A stretch of 64,000 bases of DNA, taken from positions 68,036,407-68,100,406 of the forward strand of contig JAKTNV010000009.1 in assembly GCA_022747635.1 (NCBI GenBank), written 5' to 3'. This DNA comes from Hetaerina americana. Its lineage: Eukaryota > Arthropoda > Insecta > Odonata > Calopterygidae. Positions 35,101 to 48,105 of this stretch are shown here, in pieces. Each line of letters begins with the position of its first letter. Position 1 is the stretch's first letter. The translations under genes were made by a program, and so were the position numbers. The notes under the pieces are model-generated. The model was not told where the DNA came from, made no database searches, and saw only the letters and a program-made list of their open reading frames with translations.

Positions 35101-37870
35101 ATTAAGATAAAGTTGTTAAAACTTTATTCTGTATATATTATATTGAGAAAACGTCTACGTTTAATTTAGTTGTACATATAATAATTGGTCTAATGTAATT
35201 ATGACACGGATTCGTAATATCTTATAAAAGGAATGATATAGGATGAGACAGCTGCCGTCAGCTGGTCACGTATTGTCTTGACAATAATCTGAGAAGTCTA
35301 ACTGGACTAAAAAATTGGAATCGTATATTTGAATATACTGATTTTGCATGCGTAGTTCAACCTAGTGTTACCTAGTGTATATTACGTTGCTAACGTTCCA
35401 AAGATAAAAATAATTCGAAATCATTCATGCTGTTGACATGCTGTTGACATGCTGTGACCATTCTTAGTGAAGACAAATGCGCCGAATAAAGTGATGTCTA
35501 ATTATTCGAAGTTGATAAAAAACGAAACACTGTTAGCATTTGATCTTAATGGGTATAAAATGATATATTTCAAAGAATTCCAGATATTGTCATAGCAATG
35601 AGGAATTAACAAAACCAAAACTCAAACCATTTCCAGCAAATAAGTGTGGAGAAAATTTCTGTGCAGGTTGAATAAAATATACAATGTTTTCCATGCTAAA
35701 GGAAAGACTTGCCAAATGTCTCTTGATCTATTCATTATTTTACATGCAACTCTGAATGTTTCCTAAACTATAAACCTATATGATCTAAAATGAGTGTACA
35801 AATGCTATGACATACTGGGAGAGAAAACGGGACTTGGGGTGTAGTAAGTAAGCGGGAATAAAAAACTCCTATAGAAAGAATATCTTACATTGGTTTATGG
35901 CATTTTATCATTTGATTAGATAATTGAAGTTATATTTATAGCCTTAATTCTTCAGCTAAATATTTATCATTAGTTTTATCATTTATAACCTTTCAAAAGA
36001 CCTATCATAAGCAGTTCTGTGCATGACTAATGTAAAACAAAACACAGTATCGAATATGATTGATTATTTGAGATTGTACAATTGCAAATTTTGTGCTCTT
36101 GCATTTAAAGGTTGATTTCCAGAAATCATCGCCTATGTACTCGAGAAATATCTCATTAACTAGCGTCTGCTGGTGTCTAGATAATTTATCTGTTTTCAAG
36201 AAGTCTATTCGAGGTGTTTTTTTTATTATATCTATGTAAATTTGAAACTTTTAAGCATAATGTATACCCACACGTTAATTAAAAATTTGGAGCCAATGAT
36301 GATGAAGTGTATTTTTAGGAGTAACCCTGTGTTGTTTAAAGTTTGGAAAAGGAAGTCTACTTAATGAAAATAAGTAATAATGCTGTGATTTTTTAAAAAT
36401 TACTTAATTAAAAATTAAACTGTGTGTACATCGTCCATAGGAAATATTTAAGAGAAGGACCAATGTTGTACGTGGAACATCGAAAATTATTTCACCTGTC
36501 CGTCTCCTTTCCTCATCCTCTAGTACTATGCAAAAAATGAGTTCTTGAGGAGTGGAAATAAATATTGAGGATGTATGAAAATAGTTGAAGATGTGGTGCA
36601 CTAGGTACTCCTGTGTCAACTTGTAATAAGAGATAAGACTGATGAAAGAAATTTAAACAATCTAATTTTTCTCTTTCTTCTGCCACAATTTAATTCACTT
36701 CTGTATTCTTATTTGTCTAATCTTTCTTTGCACTCTGCCGACCATTTCTATTCACTTTTTTAAGTCACTTTTTGCTCATGGTTTCACCCGTTAATTAGTT
36801 TAATGGTCCTCTCTGCAATTTTTCTTTTACTCCCTGTAAACCTTTTTGCCTAGTATTTCTCTCTGCCTGTCATACGGAATGATTTCGTGATACGTAGAAT
36901 TTACCTTATATTATATTACTTAAAATATTCAGCACTTCAAAATAAAATCAATCCCTTCGGTCTCTCTTTTTTTGATTACTTTTCATGTTATCTTTCTTCC
37001 TCTATTCTTCTGGGTGGTTTTATATTCCTAATTTTACTAATTGAGTTTTGAGCATTATGTTATTTTGGACTGAATAAAAAATATAGAGATTTATGCTGTT
37101 TGGAAGAATGGTTTACCGCAGTTCGGTGCTGTAAGGTCTTGTCTTATAATTCGAGGAAAAGTGCATTTCAGCGATACCTTTTACAAGAGACTAACAAAAA
37201 GTATAATAATAGTGTTCACGCTTACTTATCCGGCGCAGTTCACTGAACTGTGTTTATTAACAATTCAAATCCGATTTTTTCGTACTTGTATCCTATTCCC
37301 AATGACTAGTTTTTACAATGACAATGACGCAGTCACCTATTTTTAACGACTTCTACAAATATTGTAATGGGACTGAGTAAGAGTAAGATGAATCGGCAGT
37401 AATGAATGCGTATTATGATGATGAGATTTTGCTTTTCAACTTTATGTTTACAAACTCTGATATCGAGTATTTTTTTAGAGATTCCCAAGATCATGGGTCA
37501 CGTGTATTTAAAAATTATAATATATGTAAACTATTTTGATATTTATAAATTGAGAATGTAGAGCTATGAAATAAGCTCAGCTTATGAACATGCCTGTTAA
37601 TATGTACCTTGTGATTATAATGTATCTAGTGCAACCTTTTCACGTAAATATTATCTTAGAGCAAGAACTTAGTTGGAGACTTGTACGATTTCTCATCTAT
37701 ATTTCGTGTGTAATTTGAAAATTTTATTTACTCAGGAGTTTTCATTTTTCCATTTTACAGCAAAATATTACCACTTGTCTTATATAATGAAAATTTACTC
37801 ATTATGCTGAGGTTAATAACATATTGAAAAACGTTCTTTTAAACTTTTTCAATTGAATTGTTTAACATTT
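32151..37870. other. Long AT-rich stretch without identifiable genes
   Basis: Nothing certain. On the minus strand, 36880-36640 gives lysine-rich text (KVYREWKK-like) that recalls a LINE linker, but it is too decayed to call. A short tandem repeat, catgctgttga (two full units and one partial), lies at 35426-35455. Confidence 0.45.
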
Positions 37871-37875
37871 AAGTT

Positions 37876-38040
37876 ATTCCAAATTCCAAAGAAACTGCGG
37901 GAGATAACGCAACAGTAACTTTTAACGGAGTCATCCGCTAATATGCATTTCATTGCAACAACAACAGCAGCAGCGTGTAAAAATCATTCGCCTTGAAGGC
38001 GAACCTAGCCTAGCTAGCCTAGGCGAGCCTAGCTAACATA
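37876..38040 (-). repeat. SINE body fragment, copy 5, with palindromic head junction
   Basis: Minus-strand copy of the SINE body (37884-37990): 'gaaactgcgggagataacgc' and 'aacggagtcatccgctaata' match copy 1. An expanded 'aacaacaacagcagcag' run lies at 37957-37974. The head is replaced by a short palindrome ttcgccttgaaggcgaa (37987-38003) and then by CTAG-rich repeats (38004-38033). Confidence 0.8.
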
Positions 38041-41000
38041 TTATTGGTTCAAGTATTTGTAATGGATATACTGCAACTAAAATTAGCTTAGGAAAATAAA
38101 TAAATGGTGTTTTTAAATAACCTATGTATCTATTTTGAATGAAACAGTTGCAACAAATCATCGGTCTGACAGGCAACTCCCATGTATGCTCATGAAATAT
38201 ATCTACTATATATTTATAAGTTTCCACCAAAAAGAGAGCGACGTTAAATGAAACGGCGACAAACTAGAACAAGTGCTTTGCATGATCTCGCTTGATGGAA
38301 AAATAACTACAAGGGTAAGCTATTTGGTTGGAATGACTAAAGTTGCATGACGCATATAATGGTATTTAGGTATTAGAAATGTTATCATTAGGATTGAATC
38401 AACATTCATATGACTTCAGTGACATAAACTCACTTCGATGGAAACTATTATTATTCCATTTTACAAGTAGTATGTGTTAATTGTCTTTATTGTTTTTGAG
38501 GATTGAATTAAAATTTATCAATGCAAGCATGCGATTTAATAAATTATCCCTAATATCTTACGATATCCCCAGCGAAAATACTTTTATTTACTATTTTTCT
38601 TGCGGAAGAATGCAACAGATTTCTATTACATCCTACATATAACCATATCAAAAATTGTTTTTTGCAATATAATGTTTTTCATTCTGGAAACAATATTAAA
38701 CGCTTACTTGAGTTGTGCCCGTGAGTATGAATGGTGCCGATGAAATGTGAAGCGTGCATTGAGCGTCATGGCTCGGAGATATGAGTGACTGGAAATTCTG
38801 TCTTAGGAACATAAGTAGAAGTTACAAAAGAATATATAGTGTCACGGAAATGTTGTATACACTAAAATGGGAGAGGTTTAAAAATAGACGAAAGAGTAGT
38901 AGGTTAGGCGCGATGCATAGAATTGGTAAACATGAAGAGGCGTGGGAATAATTATGGAAAGAGATGGACAAACCAAACTTTTAGGGAAAAAATGACCACA
39001 GTTTAAAAATAAAACAACAACCCATAAACCTATAAGAAAAAAATCTTTTTTAAACAGAACAATTGTTGAATGAAACCAGCTGCCTAGAGGTTTGTTTGAT
39101 CCCTTTCCATCCAATTTTAGGAGTTTTAAGAATAAGTATAAACCAGCCACTGGACCATATACATCATTGATCAGTGATTATTATACTATATCACTTAGTA
39201 AAATATTGTTTGCATGTGATGTGGACTGCGTGACAAGTTCTATTGCAAAAGTGAATGATGTGTTAATGGTGTGTGATTTTGAGCGGTATATGAAATTGAA
39301 GAGTAGGTGATCATGGACTGAGTCCGGTGATGGACGAAGCATTGTTTGTATGGTTTAAACCTAGCCCTTGAGTGATGGTGAATGTGCGGTTGGTAATCTT
39401 AAAGTGTAATTGTATATAAGACCATTTTGTCTCATTTCTATTCTTCTTGTGTATGTATGTACATGCAAGGCAGGAGTGTCCGTTGACCAGACTTGACCAT
39501 TGCCACCAGAACAATTGCCTAGCTACAACGAGATTTATATTATAATAATATGCCTTTTTTGATGATAAGAATCACCTCCGATCTCAAAATATTCTACACT
39601 TTTCTTTCCTATGTTCACAACAATCATGATATAATCTAACAGAAAACTGCCTGAATATCTGTACTGGACGTATCCCTACTTCTTTTGCCCCCGCAATCAA
39701 CACCTAGAGGAAACCGTCGTTATACCTTCCCATTACCGTATTAAAACCAAGTATTACTTATGACTTTATTATTTTTCGCTTGCAATTACATTATTTTCTT
39801 CCCCGCGGTAATAAATGTTGCTAAACAGTAGTCCCCTCAAGTACTCCTCTTTGCCTTCATCACGTTCATAAACCCCATCATCATCACGGGATTATATCCA
39901 AGGAATACTCCCTACCACGTCTTCAGGTTGATTGTAACCACCGTCTACTTTCACATCTCTATGATTTCATGTCAACATGTACATTTAATAAGAAACTAAA
40001 TCTTTGGTTCAGATTTCACTTGAGTAATAATATTTTATCGCTGACCTGCAGTATATGCATTGTTTTTCTCTACACTTATTGTTCTCCTTTACTGCAACAC
40101 TAACAGACTCTTTCGGCCAATCTGGCTTCCTGCTTCACTTTCCTATAATATTTGGTACATAAGGGATAAATTGATAATTTTACTATCAACGGGGCTTCGG
40201 AGAATATGTGAAAAGGAGTTTAACGGAAGAAGTTGAAGGGTGCTAGGAAAAATGGACTAGGGAAACGATCGGAGATTATAGTATGTGGACCAATATGTAA
40301 TAAAAAAGAATAAAAGGAAGGGAGCGTAGGAGAGATTAGGATTTCTATTGATCAAAAAGTAGGAATGTAAATAATTACACTGTTTAAAATTCATCGAAAA
40401 TTGTGATGTGGTAACGTTTTATAAGGCACTAAGAGAATATATGAGGTATGATGGGGTCTCCAGAATAATTAAGGAGTTCAAATATTCCTAAATTTTGGAT
40501 GTAGTCCTAGTGGATAGGGCGGGTGAAGAATCATCCAGCGAGTTCTAATTGTCGGTGATTCAAGCTTGTTCACTGATGCCATCACGACGGCAGATCGTTC
40601 GTAATCTTCTGCGACCAATACTGCCGTATTTACTCGTATTCCATTGAGGAACACAGCATGGACGCTGACTCTCATTATTATCAAGTATTTTCTTTGTTTT
40701 GCAGGAACGTGGAACGAAACAACTTATATTTCCAGCAAAGTCGAAGATATTTTTAGATAATTATAGCTCAATGCATACTATCCATCAAGTTTCCTGAAAT
40801 TAAATAATCTTGGTAAGAGTCTATGCCTTCTCACTGCGCATTCTCTTCGGTTTTTCAACGGGTACTCGGAAACCGGTATCATACAACTCGGTTAAAGCTA
40901 AGAATGCTCATGCGTGCCATGCTAAACATATCCAGGTCTAAAACATCACCTGGCTATCCATAATCATATGATGTACCGAGTAATTTAAAGTGAACGTAAA

Positions 41001-43905
41001 ACATACTCCAATTGTTTCTAATGGCACCAGTTCTCATTTTCAAATAACTTTATCATTTGAGATACGACAGTGAATAAAATTGTTAGAAAAGACTTTGGAA
41101 AGGCATGATCCAGAACTATGACATATACTAAGGAATTTTGTGCTTTATTTCGCAAACTGATGAGGTAATACAAAATTGAATGAAAAATGTTGAGTTGGAT
41201 TATACGGAAATCGCTTTATCTTTTTATGAAAACCTAATTTAACCTTACAAATAAGGTCCCCGAGAATTTTGTGATTATAACTCCAAATCCTAAGGAATTA
41301 TATTAACTAGGATATATGAAGGGTAAACTTAGTTGAGGAATTACATGTACTCAGTAATACTTACACAAAAATTTAGCTCATTTCACTGCGACGTGGAGAA
41401 AATGAAGTGAAGTGATTAATCCAACAGAAATTACTATTCCTTTACATTTACTACCTGCATCTTATTGTAAGATAATGACAGATCTTCCAATCGCAGTATC
41501 CAAATGCGGAAATGTGTACCCTTGTCCGTTTGCCAATCGTCTCTCAAACTACATACCTTGTGATTTTCACGTAGGTATCACTGTAACCTCCTCGCTTCTT
41601 GATACTAAAAATGTGCCATCTGATAGACTTCAAAATGCAATACAAGCAGCTGACACTTTTCTGATATAAAGAGTACATGAAGAAAAAATTTGTGATCTTA
41701 CAGCAAATAAGAACGGAGGGCATTCCTTACTCTCGATGGTATGTATTTCGGATTTTTCTGTGATTGTCTAATTTTCAATGGGTAATAATTGACAGAAAAT
41801 CCAATGTTGCTATCCTACGTCTCAATCTAGACAATAGGATTTCGCCATGCCAAATCAGTATAACTGAAAATTGAAGATTATTGCTGATGATCCAACGAAC
41901 TTATTAGTTTTTACCCCGGAGTTCTATGGTTTTGATGCCGCGGATAAAAATATATAGCAGTTTCTTCTAATCAGAATTGGGGTGGCGGAACATTATATCG
42001 TAATTTTATTGATGAATCTGCTATAATGAGTGATATTATCATGATGAGCGAAGCACATGCCTTTCCTTAAATTTCAAATAGTTTTTACCGATACGTTTAT
42101 TTCCATCATCACATATACACCGCGTGACTAAGTGTGTTGTAAGACATACCACAAAAACCAAGTATTTGTATCGTATATATTGAGTAAAATTGATGTACTT
42201 TCTAGCAATGATTTCAGCTGCGTCATGTAGCTAGCTGTATTTTATCTCAGAAAAACAAGAATCCTTCATTCCATGCAGCAATTGTAGGGAATAAATGAAA
42301 TATCAATTTGAAGGCAATACAAATATCAGATAATTTTTAGACAGGAATGATCCTCAGTAAGAATATATTCCTGTGAAATTACTGCACACTAATAAAAATT
42401 TATGCCTGATAAAATAGGAATATCAATTCCCAACACCAGAAATATCAGATTACTAAGAGCAAAACCTTGGAGATATTATTTGCACCAATACATGTAACAC
42501 AAGTGGGAGAATAAGTGTTCGGTTCTGCGCGTGCAAAAATATTAGTAGAAAAAGCTATGATAAGGAATTGCTTGCATAAATTAGGTGAAAATAAAATCGT
42601 TATGTGGGTATCTTAAAATAAATATAGATGGTAAAATAATGACTATAATGTTTACAATACTTTATGGAATGTGTATTTTCTACAATTAAATTCACAGGAA
42701 ACACTGTTCTTATTACATTACCGAGTTGCGATCTTATAACACAGGTAGATGTGCAGTAGACATACTATTGTCTGCAGAGTGTCCTAAAAGCCGGTTTCAA
42801 TGGCTAGAATGCGTGCTTTTTGTGTGACAGCACTAGACCAAATATACTGTAGGCGTCTACCAGCGGGAACAGAAGACACCAACAGTGTAGTTAGTTAAGT
42901 TTCGCTATTAAAAGATACTAACACGTAAATATCTCTAAAACGAGTACTCAAGATTATTAAAAACTTGCAAAGTCTGCGCTTAATATCTTCACAGTGACTT
43001 GGTTCTAATTAAAATGGACATGAATATGTGCCTAGTAAGGAAATCCTAGAAAATATCGAACTGATGGCGAGTAGATGCATAACATACAAACAATGTATGT
43101 TGAAAACCTCATTAACCGTAGCAATGTAGAGGGGAAATTGTATCGTGAAAATACAATTCCAGCTGACTGACAACAAACAACTTATCACCATCTCTCACTG
43201 CAAGGTAATAATTATAAAACTCATTAAATGTAAAAATATGTTTTCTGAATGCTTACTACTTAAATAGGAGACCTTGTCTTGCTAACCAACATATAAATTT
43301 ATTATTTAGCAAGGTAATCATGGCGGACATTTTATGTGGACAATTAAATTCCTGAAATGTAAGACATTTCTTTTTCGGTATTAATTTATGAAATAGACAT
43401 TGGCATTTAAGAGGTTTTGCATCTTTAACAAGGGTAATCGAATTTTGCGACTGGGGCAATGTCTTTGAAATTCCAGATTCCAGATTTGGGTTTTTCATGC
43501 CAGTATAAATTCGTACAATCACAGCTAACCAAATTTTGGTATTGGAAGAAGGTAATTATAATCTTAACCCTAACCGTTTCAGTTATGGAAAGGAAAACCC
43601 TGAATCTGATAAACACCAAAAATTGAAAGTGGAATCGGAAAATATCAATTTTGAATAACTTATAAGTCCATTTGAGAGTAACGAATAGAAGTCTTTCGAA
43701 GAAAACAGAGAAAATTAATAATTCGTCTGATGGTATTGAAGTTATTTATAGTGTAGAATTGATGATGAGGACTTTATAGCTGAATAAAAATTTATCGCCA
43801 AAAAAATAAATTGCTAAAAACATTGGTACTGTAAAGATGAATATTGAACTATTCAATTAAAAGGAGTGCATATGCATGTATTAGTATAGGTGTATAGATG
43901 TATGT
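38041..43905. other. Long AT-rich stretch without identifiable genes
   Basis: No recognisable gene, RNA or repeat. Open frames up to 90 codons (for example 38878-39150 minus and 41412-41669 plus) have no family features. Confidence 0.5.
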
Positions 43906-43907
43906 AC

Positions 43908-43972
43908 GAATATATATACATACATATATATGTATATATATATATATATACATACACGTATAAATATACACC
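43908..43972. repeat. Mixed TA/CATA simple repeat
   Basis: Alternating TA and ACATA units, partly self-complementary. The tyrosine/isoleucine-rich minus-strand frame over it (43853-44077) is an artefact. Confidence 0.85.
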
Positions 43973-46203
43973 AAACATATAAACGAAATCAACAATACAA
44001 AACATATAATAATAAAATTCAGTAAAATGTTGAATCAACAATGAAATGGCAACCATAAAACTAGGTACAAATATCATGCTTATTTAATCATAACATGAAC
44101 ATGCTGGTAAACAAACTGAAAACGTTTATGACATTGGATAGTAAATTTTGCTGGAATTCATATCAAACAGCCAAGGTATAATGAGAGAGCAAAGCTTCAG
44201 TTTACAGCAGTACCACCCACACTAGCAGGTCAGTCCGGTGCGGCATGCGTGCATTGGTTAAAAAAACATTTACATGCTTTCGTGGCAGTAGGAATTTACG
44301 GACTCGTATGCAAGAGCATGCATTAAATGCATTCCTGAATAAATATCCCGACGAAAATGTTATTTTTTTATCGCAGTTGCAAAGCTTGCCAAACCAGTAC
44401 GGGGGTTTTTGCAACTGAATAGCTCGAAATTTGATGGGGAATAGTCAAAAGTAATTGTGGAATGTCAATGACGGTAAGTGAATCATTGGCCGGAAGAATC
44501 CTGAGCTCCAAGGTTTCAAGGGATTTTGTGAACGACATAGAATGTGCATGGAGCGTTGCGTGGGGACGTGGTTGGCCATCTGATGGGAACTGAGAGGTAC
44601 TCACTAGGCGGCCAAAAAAAGTCCGTCCTCCGAGTCCCAACGAGACAGAGCTTCCTCCTCTCCGCACGACCCACTGTCTTCCCCTCGAATCTTAACTGAA
44701 CCAAAATAAAAAAAATAGCGTCGACCCAAAAAAAGAGAGAACCGGCGCGGATCGGGAGGGCCAAAGTCGCGACGCCGAGGAGCAAGGAGACCGCCCTCCG
44801 CCGGAACCGCCCGCCCTCGGGAAGGCAAAACCTCACGCGCATTGTGCGCGGCCAGTGGAAATAATGGGAGAGTGAAATAAAAAAAAGAAACGACCGGACT
44901 GGCATTTGAACTGGGACCCCCCCTCGCATCTGCAACGCATGCAGAAAAACCAGTCCCGTGCATTCCCAGTCGTGTGCGTGAGTCCGGTGCGGGCTTTTCT
45001 GCATGGGGCGGGCGGAAGAGCAAAGGGAGGATGGCCGGGCGGGGCAGAGGAGTCCGGGGAGGAAGGGAGGAGGGTGGGAGCGGCGGAAGGGGGGTAGGGA
45101 GGAAGGGGATGGGGAGGCAAAAATCGTGGGAGTGGGGGGGACGGGTGAGGTGCTGAACTGGCAGCCCGGTTCGGCGGATATTTCGCGTCGCCAGTAGAAG
45201 AACCGGAAACGCAAGAGAAGCGAATGGGTTGTCCAGTCGATTAGCATAATCGAATCCCCATCATCATAAGCGCAGGGAGAAAAAAAAGGATGGCCAAGAG
45301 GAGATAGTTTGGTGGAGTAGGGGGTAGAAAGTTCGGTAAAAAGTAGTGCGTATGCTTGGGGACAGGGAGGGGGAGAGGGGGCAGGGTGTCTTTGAAAAAA
45401 GTTCGTTTGGGTGCAAGACTCGGGAGGCGGGGGATGGGGTGAGGTCGGCTGGTTTGGTACGTTCGGCTGTCTGTCTGTGACCCGGGATGGACTTCTCAGA
45501 GAGGAGGTGACGTCTGTGGGATTTTTTTTCGCTTCAGATGGACCAGTGTGTGACCGTCGGTTTTTTGGCCATGGCGGGTGTGCGGGGGGGAAGAAAGGGG
45601 AAGGGCCCGAACGTTTTTTTTTGTGTCGGTGTTGTTGCACGAACATAGTTTGGGGCTGAATGCTCGCGTCGGTTGAGCCAGTGGGAGAGGTGTGGACGAG
45701 TGTGGACGATAGGTATGGGACGCATTTACTGAGGGAGTTCGAAAGTTTGGTCCCTCTCTTGGAAAAGGTAGGAACGGACTTAAGTGGCCGACGGGCACGC
45801 GGAATGCAATAAAGCACCCAAAACGATCACCAGAACCCGAATGCACATTCCCCCACCCCGTTCTCCGTAAACCCCCACACAGACTCCTCCTTTCCTCCTC
45901 ACACCCTCCTCCGTAACTCGCGAGAGGGTAAAAAATAAACTCCCGAGGGTGGAGAGGGAAACGGAGAGGGAATTGCTGCGTGAGAGATCTCTTTGCTCCC
46001 GGCTTCCTAACAACGCCTCCTCTGTTCCTCCACCCACCCCCGCCCACCCTCAACGCTCCCTTTCTCCCCCGCCTTTTTCCCATATCTCCGGGGGGGCCCG
46101 GCCGCGCCAACCGCCAAACATATCCCCTGATCACTTTTAATTTCGCTCGCTACGGAAGATTAATGGAAGCTGGAGAAGGCAATACATATCTCCTCCCGCG
46201 TCG

Positions 46204-46216
46204 ACTATATAGTATA
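46204..46216 (+). promoter_or_regulatory. Possible TATA element in island B
   Basis: The sequence ctatatagtatac stands out as an AT-only island within GC-rich DNA. It resembles a TATA box on either strand. No initiator or start codon context supports it strongly. Confidence 0.25.
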
Positions 46217-47652
46217 CTGAGGCAGGGAGAGCGAGTAGGTGGGAGGTGGAGGAGGTTGCTATCTGTGGATGTATGCGAGGACGCAGGAGGGAGAAGGCGT
46301 TCCCTTCCATGCATGCCCACCTCACATGGACACCCCCACTGCCCCTCCTCCACCCTCCCTCTAAAAAAATTGTCCCGCCATACCTCTTCCAACCCCTCCG
46401 TTACTCCCACCGGCCTCGCCATCAACCCCCGCATCCCCCATCCCCGAAAAGGACCTCTCCAATTCCGTAGAAGTGGATCCAGTGTGGGCGTATTCACCTG
46501 TCCAAACCCATCTCTCCCAAAACTCCACCACTCTCCTCCTCCCTCCCCGGGCACCACCCCCCCACCCATCTCCCACCCCTACATTTTCCCTGACTACACC
46601 AATTCCTCTATCCACTCACGAGCACACATGCGGGCTGAGATACGCGGGGAAAATAAACCCTACCTTCCTGGGAAAAAAACTTCCGACACATCTCCACCCT
46701 TCACCCACCCCCCCCGCCCAACCCCCGCCGACTGAGTCCCCTGGGGACATAACCTCCCCCCCACCTCCCTTAACTCACCCACCTACTCCTCCTTGCCCTC
46801 ACTTTTTCATTTCCTACTGGGACCGAAACTCCGAGCTCGAAATGCCGCCTTCCCCTTCCTTCCTCCCGGTCGTTCTCCTAATGCTAGGCCTACTCCTTCT
46901 CCTCAATTCCCTTCCTCGAAATGCCTGACTGCATCGATCTATTCCTCCTCCCACCGTCCCCAAGTCCCAATCCTCGGCCAACGCGAAACCTGTGCGTGTG
47001 TGTGCACGAGAGCTGATCTCTCCTCCTTCACAACCTCTCTCTCTCTCCGCCTGCTAGCCTGGAGGGCTCGCCTCAAGAGAAAGCTCCAGGGGGAAGGACC
47101 GGCGACCTCCTCCTCCCTCCCACGCACACACCCGCCCCTTTTCCGTAAAACGCGGAAACCCAACAGCGCGACTCCCCTCCCCCAAGCCCCTCTTCCCTAC
47201 CACCCCACCCGAAACTCCTACAACGAGGCAAAATCGGCCAAAACATTCATCCACCCCCGCCCTCGACTAAGGGACCCGCCCCCAACGGCACCCCTCTCCG
47301 CCCCCGCGGGCCACACCACGGTGCCTTGCCCTCCATCGCCGTCGTTGCACGCCGGACTGGGGGGGCCCATCCATCCTCCGCTTTCCCCTGAAGAGCGCGG
47401 AGACGGGGCGGGATGATGGGGGGGCAAGGATATAACCCCCGTGCGGCCGAGGGGATGGCGGGATAGGGCGGCGGGGAAGGTTTTCTAAGGGGATACATAC
47501 CCTGGGCGGGGGCGATCCCGATCGAGGAGGGGTTGCGGGTAGAGGGGGTAAAAAGGGGGTGTGGTGCCCGTAGAAGGGAGAGATGGACACCCTTGATCCG
47601 CTTCCCCTCCACCCCCCCGTAATGTCCGAACGTGGGCGGAGTCCCAGAGGGG

Positions 47653-47687
47653 TCACGTGACGCCCGGGGACCAATAGGAGGGCGGGG
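47653..47687. promoter_or_regulatory. E-box / CCAAT / GC-box cluster
   Basis: Within 35 bases: the palindromic E-box TCACGTGA (47653-47660), CCAAT (47671-47675) and GGGCGGGG (47680-47687). These are the known sites of bHLH-ZIP factors, NF-Y and Sp1-type factors. Their tight grouping inside a CpG island is typical of a housekeeping-type core promoter. The direction suggested by CCAAT is rightward, but this is inference. Confidence 0.45.
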
Positions 47688-48026
47688 ATCGTCTTTTCAT
47701 CCCTCCCTCGCAAGCCTCGGTCAGCCGGCACACGCCCGCCCCTATCCCCTCGGAGCCGCCCTTCGCCGTGGACAGGCCTCTCCTTATCCCCTTCCTCCCC
47801 CCCGCCCTCCCTAAACTCTCACGTAAGTTCCCCCCCCACACACACATCCTCCCCAAATGCTTGGTTCTACCCCCTTTTTTGCGAGACCACGTGTGTGTGT
47901 GCGTTTGTGTATGTAAGCAGTGCGACTGAGAGAGAGATGAAGGTTGTCACGTACAGGGAGGGAACGGAACGGGTAGTAGGTAGCAAGGTGGCGGAATACG
48001 GCGGTAGGGAGGTCAATTTATATATA

Positions 48027-48029
<3 letters not shown>

Positions 48030-48104
<75 letters not shown>
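48030..48104. repeat. Compound (AT)n(TG)n microsatellite
   Basis: AT units from about 48030 to 48086, then TG units to 48104. It interrupts island B. Confidence 0.97.

Positions 48105-48105
<1 letters not shown>

Noticed and set aside
35426..35455. CRISPR-like or satellite repeat (catgctgttga units)
   Set aside because: Only two full units and a partial one, with no spacers. A trivial tandem duplication.
46204..46216. A definite TATA-box promoter
   Set aside because: A single AT-rich word without an initiator, downstream elements or a clear transcript. Kept only as a low-confidence site.
45496..47731. Many open frames of 100-250 codons on both strands of island B
   Set aside because: Both strands and several frames are open at the same places. 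Real exons would favour one frame. No motif or splice pattern supports any of them.
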